Below, piece by piece: positions 11,034 to 26,188 of a stretch of 64,000 nucleotides of DNA (position 1 is the stretch's first letter; each line of letters starts with the position of its first letter). The DNA is taken from positions 2,728,001 through 2,792,000 of the forward strand of contig JAGVVL010000015.1 of assembly GCA_018287875.1 (NCBI GenBank). The letters are read 5' to 3'. The translations under genes were made by a program, and so were the position numbers. This DNA is from Nigrospora sphaerica (lineage: Eukaryota > Ascomycota > Sordariomycetes > Amphisphaeriales > Apiosporaceae). The notes beneath the pieces were generated by a model. The model ran no database searches and had not been told where the DNA came from. It worked only from the letters and a program-made list of their open reading frames with translations.

Positions 11034-12645
11034 ATCAAACGAGTTATGAGCTCTGGACATGGACCGGCGTGAGGTTTTTCTGCAATGGGCATTGGTCTCA
11101 CTTTCGATTGCATTGGCGCGGCTAGGGTAGCTGCGTGTAGAGAGGTCGCCTCTCTAAGCAGATAAAAATGGGAAGGTTCTGCTTCGTGAATTCATGGGTT
11201 TTCTACTGCACTGGAGTCCAGAGCGAGAGTCCCCGTGTGTGACTCGAGAGGCGAGCCCCCTTGCCGAGACGGACCTTGTCCCCCGTCTTGTGTCTATCTT
11301 ACGCTGGTACTAAAAGAATACCCCGATTGCAAAAGAGTCTTGATCCGCGTCCATGACACAGCACGTTGTGCGCTTGGCAACGTGACTGGCGGGCCGTCGG
11401 CCGGCCAAGCAAAGGAAAGTAGGACGGCTCGGACGGCATGTTGTGGGGTGGCATCCGGGGCGCGTGGGTGGTTTTGTCATGCGTCTGTCCTCCCGACTGG
11501 GCGGGCGAGATGCGCTCCCGGCGATGCGGGCCAGTGCCGCCGGCCGATCCATTGGCCGATTGTCCCGGCGTCATGAGACGCCGATACGCCGCTCTTCTGA
11601 GGTACCTTCCTTGTCGCAGCGTCAGTCTGGCGGAGGGCCGACAGTATACGGCACATCCTACTTGACGTACCCTGCATAAGGATGTTTTTCCATACCCCTG
11701 TACCTACCTATCTATATCCCGCTATAGCACACCGACACGAAGCAACCGAAAGACGTATAGTTTCCGTCCTTGACGGCCGAGCCTGGCAGCCCGGGCAGCC
11801 GGGGCTCCGAGTGGTGTACCCTGGCTCTTCTTTTGGCTTCCATCCCTGACAGGCCCAGTGACCCGGGACATGGGGAGGTGGTCGACAGGCGCCGAGGACT
11901 TACATCACCTGGACAGAGACAGGCGCGCATCCACGTACCCGAGCACCAGCCAGAAACAGATTGGCCCGCCTGTCCTCTCCTTCCCGGGGGATATGGAAAA
12001 TCACGGCAACTACTTTAATACCAAGCCGCCGCCGCGGGACCTTCTCAAACCAAGGTCACCTGTTGAATCGCCCGTTTCTCTTGTTGTCCCCCTCCCCCAG
12101 CTGACAGCACAGCCTGACGAGCCCAAGGAATTGACGCTACTGGCCGCCGTGGTGCCGCACCATCGCCTACAACGTCAGACCAGCACGAAAGGCGCACCTG
12201 CGCGGGCTTGGGTATGGGACGGATCTGATTCAAATCGCATGGTCGCCGCCCATTTCCCGCCTCCCATCTTGCGCCTCCTACAGCCCAACACAGCACCTAC
12301 TGGCAACTTTCATCTTATCACCCCCCCCCTTCTTTTTTTTTTAAACCCCGAATGTGTCCGCCTCCTTGCTGGAACCTAGAAACTCTGTCGCCCGAGGCGC
12401 TCCTGACGTACGCTACGCTGTCGCGTGCCGGTCTCGCTTGATTGCGGCTGCTTGCAGCTGCGTGCCACCAATCTTGCCCATCCTCCCCTCCGGGTACCGC
12501 CTCCAGCGCATCTACATAACTTCTTTATTAGCCGGCATCTTTGGAGCCTACCTTCGCACCTCGTTGTCCGGGTTTTTGCATTTGCTTCCGCCCGTGGTTC
12601 CCTTTTTGACTTGTTTCCCCGTCCGTTGCCCTCGAACCGCTCCCC
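11034..12645. other. Intergenic region between eS1 and the Rab gene
   Basis: About 1.6 kb without a recognisable gene. It includes the eS1 3' flank, a TACCTACCTA word at 11701-11710, and a C-run followed by a T-run near 12320-12340. The Rab promoter and leader must lie in the distal part. Confidence 0.5.
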
Positions 12646-13636
12646 ATGGCCTCCGAGGATACCCTGCCCGTTCTCAAGGTGCTCATCATCGGGCCCTCGG
12701 GTGCTGGCAAGTCCGCCTGTAAGTGACAGAGTCATGTGCCACGCCTCCCCCCCAGGGGGTGGGCTGACGTGGCGGCACCTTCGCCCACGGGCGTGCAATT
12801 CCGGCTATTGAGGCACGACTGACGGGTTTTATTGACGGGGCAGTGTTGTTGAGGTACTGTGACGACCAGTTCGATCCCGAGTCAGCCACGGCTACCATAG
12901 GCATTGATTTCAAGGTAAGCAAGCAAGCACGCGCACGCGCCGACGCGATGCGGCTCCCGATGGCGGCGGACCCGGCGCGCGGGTTGGGGTCGAAAATGCC
13001 GTCGGCTGGTTCTGAATCATGGCGCAGTCCAAAAACCTTGCCGTGCGTGGGAAGGCCTACAAGGTGAACGTTTTCGATACCGTACGTGCAGATCCCCCGT
13101 CCGAACGGTTGCCGCTGCCCACGGCTGACACACGTTCTAGGCCGGCCAGGAGAGGTTCCGCACCCTCTCGACAAGCTATTACCGAGGCGCCCATGGCGTC
13201 ATTATAGTCTATGACATCTCCAGCAGGACCAGCTTTCTCAGCATGGAAAAATGGATAGACGAGGCCAGAATGAATGCGGCCCCCGACGCCGTCCTTTATC
13301 TGGTGACTTGACCCTCCCCGGACTCGCCCTTCGATATCCAAACCGGCGAGCTTCGGCTAACCAGAGGACTAGGTGGGAAGCAAACTGGACAAAGTGGCCG
13401 CGGGCGGCCGTGCCGTGACTTTCGAAGAGGGCCAGGCCTTTGCAAGGTCTCACGGGGCGGGCTTCTGCGAGGTCAGCTCCAAGACGCGCGAGAACGTCAG
13501 GCGGCCTTTTGTCGAGGTGGTGGATTGTATCGTGCAGAAGCCGGAGCTGCTCTCGGGCTCGTCGTCCCGGGCCAGCACCAACGCCCTGAACCTCGGCAGC
13601 ATAGGCTCCAGCTACTCGTCAGCCTGCCCGTGCTAA
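12646..13636 (+). CDS. Rab18-like small GTPase
   Basis: The product is 207 aa. Exons are 12646-12718, 12844-12914, 13028-13081, 13141-13302 and 13373-13636 (624 nt). It has the Ras-fold motifs: P-loop GPSGAGKS (16-23), switch I TIGIDFK (42-48), DTAGQE (65-70) and SSK (155-157). The ending CPC (205-207) is a double-Cys prenylation signal. The LLLRYCDDQFDPE stretch and the overall pattern are closest to Rab18, a regulator of ER, lipid droplet and secretory membrane traffic. One departure is notable: the guanine-specificity motif, normally NKxD, reads SKLD at 123-126. A Ser at the Asn position could lower nucleotide specificity or affinity. The assignment to Rab18 is by resemblance; a divergent fungal Rab subfamily is possible. 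Confidence 0.9.
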
Positions 13637-13854
13637 GTCGCCGCGGCTTCGCGGCGCACGTGACGCGGACGGCTGTGCCTCGGAATGCTCCGTCCGCATG
13701 GCGCAGCCCCCACGGAGGGGCTACGTACTTGGACGACATTATGTATATAAATTTCTAGGGTGGCGCTGTCTCGCGCTCTCTATGCTATTCTGTTCGCGTG
13801 AGCGTCTAAGCTGTATCAGCACCGGGTATCCGTGGGTATAATGCGTTCATCCCT

Positions 13855-15262
13855 CTATTCCTTGGGCTCCAAAAATTCGAGCACGGCTGCGCCAGTGTGA
13901 GGTTAGCGTACGCCCTGCAGCGATTTGCTTCTCTAGGGAACTTGCCTTTCAGGAACTCCTCGGGCTTCTCGGATATGACCCAGTGGCCGGCATCAATGTC
14001 GGCGAGCCGGAATCGGGGGAAGAATCGGCCAATGATGGGGATCACTTCGTCGGGTACGTATTTGGACTTGGTGCCGCGGACAAACAACGCTGGCTTCTCG
14101 AACCGCGCCTCGTCCGGGTTCTTGAAGGGGAAATCCCCCATGTTGTCAAGGTTCTTGCCGAGGACGCCGAGCGGGACCCGGAACTTCTGCGTCTTGCTGC
14201 CCTCGGGCCGGTGCAGATTGCCGAGGAGGAATTGGCGGATCGGGAGTTCCTATCGTGTCGAGGCGCCGCGTTAGCCTAACCAACACGTACGGTCCACGGC
14301 CTTGGCAAAGGTGCGGGCTCCCTCACCAGCTTGGCAAGGGAAACAAGCCGAGAGGGAAGAGGGGGAAAGGGCGACGGACCTTTTCGTATTCGGCCAAGAT
14401 CTTGTCGGCTTCGCTCGACCGCGTCACGTCGGCCTCGTCGATCTTCTTCATGCCCTGGACATACTTGGCGAAGCTGGTGGCGAGGACGGCGTCGACGGGC
14501 GCGTTGTCGACCGACACGATGTCGCGGATCATGTCGGGCTCGGCGAGCGCCAGCACCATAGCCGTCTTGGCTCCCCTAAGAGAACGCGCCATGAGTTTAG
14601 GGGGGGGAGGGAAAGATTAAATGGGGAAGAAGGGGCAGGATGGTGGACGTACATGGAGTGGCCGATGAGCGTCGGCGACTTCAGTCCGTGCTGCTCGATG
14701 AAGCCGGCCACGTCGCCGGCCATGGCCGTGTAGTCGTGCACCGGGGCGTGGCCCGACTCGCCGTGGTTGCGCAGGTCGACGGCGTAGACGTGCCGCTGGA
14801 GGTCGCGCGCCAGGACTCTGGAAGGGCGCACAGTTTCTTGTCAGCCCGCACGACTCCGTGATGTGCCCGGTGGCATTCTCAAATAGGTGTGTTGATTTCT
14901 TCCTCCTTTGGGTGTCGTCGAGTCCCGCTGCCGGCGCCACCCACCCCCGGGCGCAAAAGCCGGGGCAGTGCCGGAGAGACACGGCGGCGGCGGCGGCGCG
15001 GTCCCCTCCCCCGGCGGAGGAGCTGTTGTACCTACTTGCTCACGCTCCGGTTGTTCTTCTTGGAGCCGAAGAGCCCGTGCATGAAGATGATGGGCGCGTC
15101 CTGCGGTCCGTGGGGGCCCTCCTTTGGCGGGGCGTGGTGGTCGAAGGCCAGCTCGACGCGGCCGCCCGTCGTCGAGGCGTACATCCGGGCCGACATCGCA
15201 AAGACCGGGCGCGCGAGGCGGGTGCTCCGGAGCGCCGGGGCGCAGGGGCGCAGTAGTAGCAT
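13855..15262 (-). CDS. ABHD11/Imo32-type mitochondrial alpha/beta hydrolase
   Basis: The product is 307 aa. Exons on the minus strand are 15262-15036, 14817-14653, 14575-14380, 14249-13946 and 13886-13855 (924 nt). An Arg-rich, acid-poor N-terminus suggests a mitochondrial presequence, so I chose the ATG at 15262; an upstream in-frame ATG at 15376 would add 38 residues ahead of it. An oxyanion-type HGLFGS precedes the nucleophile elbow GHSMG (Ser130). The DLRNHG block and DAGHW (His285) complete the ABHD11 pattern. Family members are mitochondrial hydrolases; yeast Imo32 is the founding example and human ABHD11 protects the 2-oxoglutarate dehydrogenase complex. The last intron begins with GC (AAAG|GCAAGT) and ends GCAG; no GT donor gives the expected C-terminus. 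Confidence 0.93.
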
Positions 15263-16641
15263 CGCGACGGGGGGGTGAAGGGGGCTTGAGCCGGCTCGGT
15301 CGAGGGAAAAGACAGCGTGGATCGAGGGACCGTCGACAATGGCGGGGGTCGTTCGGGGGTTGGCGCAAGGAGACAAGGCTTTCCGTCTACGACAAATCGT
15401 GCTCTCGGGATGCCCTCCCGGGCCACGATCGCTCTTGCCTTGTGGTGATTTTTTTTTCCCGGCAACTGCCCGGGCGGAGACGGCGATACGAATTGATGGC
15501 GCTTGCTTTCGGGTCGTCCCGACCTACCGACGTCATCAACCCCCCCTGCGCGTACGCGACTACTCCTAGTCTGCCAGTACCTGTTCTGTAGGCTTGTTCT
15601 TCACAATCATCGTATCTATATGCAGTGTCGATGGTCCTCCCGGTTGTTATCCGGCTTCTGATGAGTGTATCATATCCTGCACATCCAGTGAATGCGCCTT
15701 GATCATAAGCATGCAAGGGCATCGGTCCTTTGAGGCAGGGCTAGAGAAGTGTCAACGTACTGAGAGAGTTCGTCCGTGGCGTGAAGGGAAAACTGAAGAC
15801 ACCGCAACACACCTTTGATCCGACTTTTGTTTTTTCTCTTCTTCTCTTTTGAACAGCTCTATCGCACTGCGTTCCTCAAAAAAAAAAACTCCGGGGAGGG
15901 CGTGGCCTCGTATATCCTCACAACAGGCCAATTGCACTGTGAACGTCTGTATCGCGAGTGCCATAGCAGTCAAGGTTGCTACTGTTACACAAACTACCTA
16001 CCTAGATACAGACCCCCCGGCACTGGTCGAGTCACCTTTCCCCATCCTCGTACCTCATACAGTTGCCGCTCTATGAACCATGATCTCGGAATGAATCAGC
16101 GCATCACGTTTTTATGAATAGCGCGGCATGTCGATGCTTTTATTTTTTTAAGCTGCATGTTTCTTTAATACCCTCCCCCCTCCTGCCAGTGCTGCCCACT
16201 TTTCAGGGGGCTGCTATGTCTACAACCCAACACAAGATACGCTGTGTACTTTGGGTAAAAGTAGGCGCTAACTACTAAAAGAGGTAAGCACTTATTAGGC
16301 TCAAAGACGTTGATACTTTGTGTAGTAAGGTGCGCGACCGGGATCGGAATCCTACCTGCGGCAGTGAGACGCTGAGACGCAAGTTGAATCCCGTGTCGAG
16401 CGGCGGGATTCGTGACATTCTGCCCCGGATCCCGTTATACAACAGGTATCCGTCCCTGACAACTCGAGAGCGGCGACAAGTCCTCGCAAGTTTTCTGTTG
16501 CTTTGTTTGAGTTCCTCATCCCGATATTAGCCAATCTGAAATCGTTCGACGCTCCCCTCCAAAGACGGAAGTGGCAAAGTGACGGAGCGGGATTGGTCGT
16601 CATAGCCACTGAATCCCCCTCGTCCGAAGCCATCGACCCCG
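15263..16641. promoter_or_regulatory. Divergent promoter region between hydrolase and regulator
   Basis: The hydrolase (minus) and the Zn2Cys6 gene (plus) start on either side of this 1.4-kb gap, so both promoters should lie here. I see T-rich and A-rich tracts (15829-15890, 16138-16150), a CTACCTACCTAG word near 15995, and no coding frame worth naming. Individual regulatory sites cannot be defined from sequence alone. Confidence 0.5.
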
Positions 16642-18692
16642 ATGGATGGGAAAACAGCACACGCAGATGGCGGACACTCGGTCAGCAGATCGGCTCCTTA
16701 CGGGAAAGCCTGCGGTAACTGTTCACGGGCAAAGAGCCGCTGCATACCAAGCGGCGGCGGTGGCTGCCAGAGGTGAGTTGTCCCAAACCTGCGGAGCGGC
16801 TAACAACACAATGCTTACATATCGTATGATGGATGGTTCCCAGGTGCAACCGACTGGCCAAAGAATGCACTCCGCCAACCACGGTTCGCAAGAGTGGTAC
16901 CAGTAGAAGGCGAAGTAGGAAGTCTCAGATCGAGGAGAAGTTAGACGGATTGGTCTCTCTTATACAGTCAAAGAACCCGGGCCGACAAACAGAGCATTCG
17001 GGGGTGGCTACGCCCACGAACTCCCTGGGTTCTGAGCACAATGGCCTTCAGGAAGACCCCTCGAGCCGATCATGCCGTATCCCGGGCGTTCCCTTGGGGT
17101 CTGCACCCCCCCGCGCGTCTCCCGAGCCTGGAACTGAACGCTATGAGACCCAAAAGCTGTCTCCATCCTGTGCAGAGCGACGGTTGCAGCGGTTCCGCAC
17201 CCAGCATCTCGCCCTGTTCCCCATGCTGCGTATTTCGGAGCACGAAACGCCACAAAGCTGTCAGCTTCAGCGACCATTTCTTTGGCTCAACATTTGTGCC
17301 GTGTGTGCTGAGTCCATGGCGGAGCAGTGTGCACTCGGAGACAAGGCACGAGAAGTTCTGGCAAGAAGAGTTATCGTGGACTGCAGCCGTGACTTGGATC
17401 TTCTCGAGGGTCTCCTCGTCCACCTGAGTTGGTAATATCCTTCCCCATAACCCAAACGGTGGGGGCATACGCTGAGCACGTTGGGGGGGGGGGGGGGGGG
17501 GGGCTTTGCAGGTGCACTTTCTTCTTTGTGGCCAAGCCCTTCTTGTCGACTCTCTCTCATATCGCCCTGTCGATGATTTTCGACCTACGGATGGCAAAAC
17601 CGGAGCGAACGGATATGGTCGCGTTGCCGTACATGAATTGCTTCGCAGGCTCCAATTTTCGCAAGAAACCCAGCGGCGTCGTGATACCCGCCCACGGCAA
17701 CGCGACCTGGCGAGCAACGCTGGCGGCATACATCAACGTGATCAAGTAGGACTTGCCCCTGACCGCCCTTTTCCTGCCCCTGAGCTGACTCGGCGAAAGC
17801 TTCAACGCTTTCATGAAGTTTGACGTTCACTGGACCCTGGGCATTGCCGGCTGTCTCAGCCGCCTCGACGAGAATCCCGAAGGGCCAGGAGATGAGCTCC
17901 TCATGGCGATGACAAGGGTCATGCGGGTGGCCGAAGAGGCGGCTCGGTTGTCCCGAACCACCGAGGGCTCGGCTCGATCATCACATCTAACACTTCATAT
18001 ACCCACCCTGGTCGCTTTGCTCGATCAAGTGACACTGTCTCTCCCACCGCATATACAACAAAATAGTGAGTGGGGCCTACTACCCTTCCACTGTTCTTAG
18101 CTTAACCAGCTCCTCAGAGATCCTGCTGGCTGCCGTGTATTCCACCGATGTCCTCATCCACGAGCTGGTTCTGCTCGACCAGTCGACCGCAACAACAGAG
18201 CCCTATGACTTTCAGCGAACCGAGCAACTTGCTGCCTGCCTACGAGCTGCCAAGACGCACCTCGACCTCTGGGTGACGTTTGAGCCCGCCGAATGCGCGG
18301 CCTTCAGCTTCGTCACGCTGTTCCATTATGCCTACACGATCCAGGTGCTTTACCGGCTCCTGCACCTCAGCGAGCCGGGCTGGGACCGAAGCGCTGTGCG
18401 AAAGCAGGTCGACATCCTCTACTACCTCGGCCTGGCTGCGTCCAGGTTCGACCAAGCCCATCTCATCTCCGGCATCGACGACAACGGGCCCGAGGCGCAC
18501 ATATTCAAGAGGGCGGCCGCGTCCCTGCGCGCGACCGTGGCTTCCTGGGGCGCGTGTCTGGATCCAGTCGCACGTCTGCCGCCGGCGGGCTCGGTCCCCC
18601 CTGACACCGAAGCGTTGGTCGAGCCACCACTAACGGACTTGCTTGACGACCATTGGATATCGGACATATTCGCATCGTGGGACGGGGCATAA
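16642..18692 (+). CDS. Zn2Cys6 transcription factor with fungal-specific domain
   Basis: The product is 597 aa. Exons are 16642-16772, 16844-17431, 17512-17745, 17800-18065 and 18118-18692 (1794 nt). The binuclear zinc cluster is complete: Cys24, 27, 34, 42, 45 and 52, spaced C-x2-C-x6-C-x7-C-x2-C-x6-C and split by intron 1. A basic linker (RRRSRKSQ) and a short helical segment (IEEKLDGLVSLI) follow. The rest matches the middle homology region of LEU3/War1-like fungal regulators, with LLEGLLVHLSW, LSTLSHIALSMIFDL and RLDENPEGPGDELL. It should bind DNA in the nucleus and regulate a small target set. It faces the amidase tail-to-tail (195 bp apart), which makes the amidase a candidate target. 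Intron 2 carries a run of 21 G just before the 3' splice site. Confidence 0.9.
17483..17503 (+). repeat. G21 homopolymer inside an intron
   Basis: Twenty-one consecutive G lie within intron 2 (17432-17511) of the zinc-cluster gene, followed directly by CTTTGCAG. The usual pyrimidine tract is reduced to CTTT. The run could form a G-quadruplex in the pre-mRNA and is prone to length error in sequencing. Confidence 0.85.
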
Positions 18693-18887
18693 AGTTGGCT
18701 CGAAATCGGACCCTTTTTGTACGGCAACCGCGGATACGCGCGTGGGAAGACGCAAGCCGCGTCGATTAAGGTATACAAATTAATTCTGTACGGTGAGGTA
18801 TAATACTCGAGGACCAGGGGTATGATGATACCACCCCACGATCCTGGCATGGTTAACTTCCCAGTTTGCTGGCAAAGTCCATAGCGC

Positions 18888-21140
18888 TTAGTAAACCGAG
18901 GAGCCTGCCTTGATCTGCCTGATTACGCCCCGGTCGGAGAGATCATTGATCAAGTTGAGGATCATGAAATCACACCCACGGGCTGCCACAATGTTGACCG
19001 AGATGGGCAGGCTGTGGTCGGTCAAGGATGAATTGGAGAAGGACGACTCGCCTGAATTTGCAGTGCCGATGGTGACGACGTAGTCCGGCAAACCAGCCAC
19101 CGAGGTGAAACGATCCGGGTTCGTGGGCTCGTCCAAGGGGGTTCCTGAGGCCGAGTCGGCCCGGGCCTTCGCAGCGGTGGCCGTCTCGCAGGCGGCCTCG
19201 TCTCCCTGAGTGGAGTTACAAGCAACGGCAACTTTCAGTGAGGTTATTTCCGAGTACAGTTGGGATTGGGCGTCCTGCAGGTCCTGAATAAAGGGGTTAA
19301 GGCTACTGTTTCTTGTCAGCTCCGGCACCGGCTGGGGCGAAAAGGCGGCGGAAATCCAACTCACTCTTGTGACACGTCTTGTTTGTACGCCGGGGAGTTC
19401 ATGTTGAAGTTCAGGTATATGGCATTCGAGCACGTGTGGTTGTCCCTGGAGAGGAAGTTCTCGTCGGCCCAGTCGGCCACCACGCGTTTGAGCTCCAGGT
19501 CCGCCTGGTGAATGTCCTCATCGATGGATGCGTTGGCGGCGAGCCAGCCATCCCGGTTGCGCCATGTCATATGGGGAAAGGCGCCGTCATGGGCTCGTCC
19601 GTACTCATCGATGAAGTCGCGGCCGAACCCGACCCATTGCTCGTAGGTAGTAAGGTTACCGTACACGGCCGAATAGAATGAGCCGAGTTTTTGGTCCAAC
19701 GGAGGCGTGGCGTTCCATGCTTCGTCTATCGAATAGACGGAGATGTTGCCGGATAGGAACCCGGTCACGGCGTCAACGAAGTTGGATACGACGGCAGCGA
19801 AGGCGACAGAGCCGGCATCGGTGGCCGGGTTCTCGAGCGCCATGGCTGCGAACTTGTCGACCAGTACGACAGAGGGATATCCTTCGTACTCTTGTACCCT
19901 ATCGGCGTAGAGAACCTTGCATACGCGGGACCAGACGGCGGTATCGCGGGCCAGGATGCCCGCCGTGTCCATGGCGGGCGAGAGAGGCAGGGCGCCAGTC
20001 AGGTTCACGGCATCTTGGGTTGGTCGGTTTCCGTGTACGCCGTTCACAACCGCCGGACCACGAACCGAACCACCCGTGTCACTGCCCATGCTGGCGTCGA
20101 GCCATGCATAGCTGGCCACCGCTGCGGCGGAGCCACTGGAACTGTCACCGGGCGAGTTGTATCCGTCGCCTCTGGGGTTGAAAGGCAGGAGGTAGTCTAG
20201 GTTCTCCGTCACGTAGGGCCCGGCGAAGGCGAACTCCGACAGCTTGTTCTTGCCGACGACAATGGCCCCGGCGTCGATAAGCTTCTGAACGGCGTAGGCC
20301 GTCTCGGTTTTTAGCGTGCTCATCTCGAACAAGGCCCTGTTTCCGAAGCTTGTCTTCATGCCCTTCAGATCGAAGAGGTCCTTGACGGCAATGCGGAGGC
20401 CCGCCAGGGGTTTTTGCTTGCTGGGCGTATAATAGAGTCGCGAGGGAACGGCGACGGACAAGGCGCCGGCCGAGATGCCCGCGGCTCTCAGGTTGTGATG
20501 GGTGCCATGGGCGTCTTGATACGATGTCTGCGACTTTCGTCAGTCTGTCCGAGTGCTGGGACGTAGGCGTGTTAGCGGGGTTACCTGAATAAAAGCCTGA
20601 CTTGTGTCCACGTAGAGTTTATAAGCCTCGTACACATGCCCCGTGTAGACATGAACGAAGTAGGGACCCGAGGCGACTGTCGTATTTGCGAAAGGCCCGC
20701 GGCTGCCGGATATCACGTTTGATATGTTGTACCGAGGAGCGAGAGCCTCGGCCCAGTCACTGTCCTGTTCTTCAACAAGCCCGTCTTTTGTTGGGGCCAC
20801 GTATATGACTGTATTCCATTGGTCTATGTCGTGGATACCGAGCTGCGGACTTCTTACCTTCGGCAAACGACGGCGTCCAGACGTCATCGTCGCTCTCGTA
20901 CCTCATGAGCACTTCGGCCACATCCCGGGACGAAGCGCCGCGGTCGAGCTCCACGGCCGTCAGGGGAACAAACTCGTCTTTGCTCTTGACGGCATCGCCG
21001 GACCAGTTCTCAAACGACCAAGCCGGGGCCGGGGGTAAAAAGTACTCTTCGGAACCCAAATGAATCTGTCGTGAGATGTAGGCGGCGGATGCAAGCGACG
21101 ACTGGAGCGCAATCAGCTTGATCAATGTAAGAAAAGCCAT
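18888..21140 (-). CDS. Secreted amidase, amidase-signature family
   Basis: The product is 697 aa. Exons on the minus strand are 21140-20858, 20808-20585, 20527-19365 and 19311-18888 (2094 nt). The hydrophobic N-terminus ([14 protein letters not shown]) is a signal peptide, so the enzyme should be secreted. Residues ~30-190 form an N-terminal extension seen in fungal extracellular amidases. The catalytic core follows: Lys218 in RIAVKDLF, the cis-Ser region GDSSSGSA (Ser299 by alignment) and the nucleophile in GSDTGGSVR (Ser323). The 24-residue gap between the two Ser matches the family. It should hydrolyse an amide or ester bond; the substrate cannot be told. Several NxS/T sites fit a secreted glycoprotein. 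It converges with the Zn2Cys6 gene and diverges from the MFS transporter. Confidence 0.93.
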
Positions 21141-23992
<2,852 letters not shown>

Positions 23993-26188
23993 ATGGTGAC
24001 AGAATCCCCCCGACCGGACGGCCGGGACATTTCTCGGCAGGAGGCACCAAGCCCGTCATCCCCCGAGGCCCCAGGTCGGGTTGTGGCCGTTGAGCCGGCG
24101 CCGGAGAAGGCGGAAGAGACCCACGAGTACGTCACGGGCCTCAAGCTGGCGGCCATCATGACGAGTGTTTCGCTCGCCGCCTTCCTTCTCTTGCTGGACA
24201 TTTCCATCATCAGTACGGTACGTGGGCTAGCCGGCGTTCCCCCTCTTTCGTCGTGCAATGGGCACTTACACGGTCAAACAAGGCCATCCCACGCATCACC
24301 AAGGACTTCGACAGCCTGCAAGACGTCGGGTGGTACGCAGGAGCGTACCAATTGGCCAAGTAAGATGGCCCGCCCGCTGCGACCCTCGTTGTGATGTAGC
24401 ATGGTGGTTGAGTTGCTGACCTCCGTCCGTCCAGTGCGTGCCTGCAGCCCCTGACGGGCAAGGTCTACGCCCAATTCAATGCCAAGGTAAAGTCTACCGC
24501 TAGCACAACAGGAGTTGGACGCGATTTACTGAACCTCTGAAAGTGGACATTCTTGTTGTTTTTCCTCGTGTTCGAGGTTGGCTCGCTGATGTGTGGCGTG
24601 GCGACTTCCTCCTCGATGCTCATCGGCGGGCGGGTGGTTGGCGGACTCGGCGGATCAGGCATGATGAACGGAGGCCTGACCCTAATCGCCGGCGCCGTGC
24701 CGAGTGCGAAAAGGCCGTGTAAGTGGCCCCGCCGTCCGGAAGCTGGAGACTACTGCTGACCCTGCACGGCGGGCACAAGTATACGTTGGCATGTTGATTG
24801 GAGGTGAGCACGCAATGGCCATCGTTGATGCCCGTCGGACGGCTAATAACCCCCGCGCCATTTCCCAGTGGCTCAACTGGGCCTCATCTCGGGGCCGTTG
24901 ATCGGAGGCGCCCTCACCGAGTACACCACCTGGAGATGGTGTGAGTGCGGTCGGAGCCCCCATGCTCGGAAACCACCAAGTTAACAATGTCCCAGGCTTC
25001 TACCTCAACCTCCCGCTGGGCGCCGTGGTCGCCCTCTTCCTGATTGTGAACCATGTCCCCGAGGTCGTCGAGAAACCCAAGCTCTCCCTCTCCCTCCTGA
25101 GAGAGCTGCTCCCCGAGTTGGACCTCTGGGGCTTCGCCCTCTTCGCGCCGGCCGCCGTCATGTTCCTCTTGGCTATCCAGATGGGCGGCAGTCGCTACGC
25201 CTGGGACAGCTCCGTCATCATTGGGCTTTTCTGCGGCGCCGGGGCGACGCTCGTCCTCTTCATCTACTGGGAGTCGCGCATAGGCGACAGGGCCATGATT
25301 CCCGGCACCATACTCGGCCGGCGCATCGTCTGGTTCAGTCTCATCCAAACCTGCTTCATTTTCGGCACCGTCAGTGTCGGCAGCTTTTACCTGCCCATCT
25401 ACTTCCAGGGCGTCAAGGGCGTCGGCCCCACGTTGAGCGGTGTTTACGTGCTGCCGACAATCCTGGGCCAGTTGGTGGCCGTCGTCGGAGCAGGCGCTTT
25501 GGGTGAGTGCCCCGGCTCCGGCCCCGGATCTAGACAAGCGTTTCTGATAAGTTGCAGTTTCCCGGCTGGGGTACTACCTCCCCCTGGCCGTCGTCAGTGG
25601 TGTTTTCAACACCATCGGCAACGGTCTGCTGTCGACCCTCTCCCCCAGCACCCCGACGGCGAAATGGGCCGCCTACCAAGTGCTTTTGGGCCTTGGGCGT
25701 GGCGCCGGCATGCAGATTGTTCGTAAGCCCCTGAACTGTAGTCTCTCCCGCCGCACGGTACATGAAAGGGCTGCTGATGGTTTTTCTTCCCTATACAGGC
25801 CATTATCTCGATCCAGAACGAGCTGACCGAGGACAAACTTTCCGTCGGTACAGCCATGGTCATATTTGCGCAGAACTTTGCGGGCGCAGTCTTGATGGTC
25901 GCCGGCACCACCATTTTCAACGAGGGTCTCAGGACCGAGCTTGCCACCCACGTGCCATCCATTCCAGCCGAGGCCGTGAGCCAAGCCGGCAGCAGCGTAG
26001 CAGGCCTGCGAGCGCTGGCGCGACCCGGGACCCCCGAGATGGACGCCGTGTTGCTCGCCTTTGCCAACAGCATCGACAAGGTCTTCTATCTGATGATGGC
26101 TTGCGCTGCAATCACGTTCCTCGCGGCATGGGGTGTGGGATGGAAGGACACGCGGCAGAAGAAGGTACAAGAGAAGGCGGAGGTCTGA
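23993..26188 (+). CDS. MFS multidrug-type transporter, DHA (14-TM) family
   Basis: The product is 560 aa. Exons are 23993-24217, 24283-24359, 24435-24486, 24544-24718, 24780-24803, 24869-24940, 24996-25502, 25558-25718 and 25799-26188 (1683 nt). Exon 5 is only 24 nt. A hydrophilic N-terminus (~50 aa) precedes TM1 ([14 protein letters not shown]). Motif A-like [11 protein letters not shown] lies after TM2 and the antiporter motif C appears as [20 protein letters not shown]. The size, the central hydrophobic segments and the basic tail fit the 14-TM drug:H+ antiporters of fungi, many of which export secondary metabolites or antifungals at the plasma membrane. It is divergent from the secreted amidase across the CTA repeat. 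The substrate is unknown. Confidence 0.93.

Noticed and set aside
9921..11060. Minus-strand frame of 379 codons opposite eS1
   Set aside because: Antisense shadow of a highly expressed, codon-biased gene; the plus strand is an unmistakable ribosomal protein.
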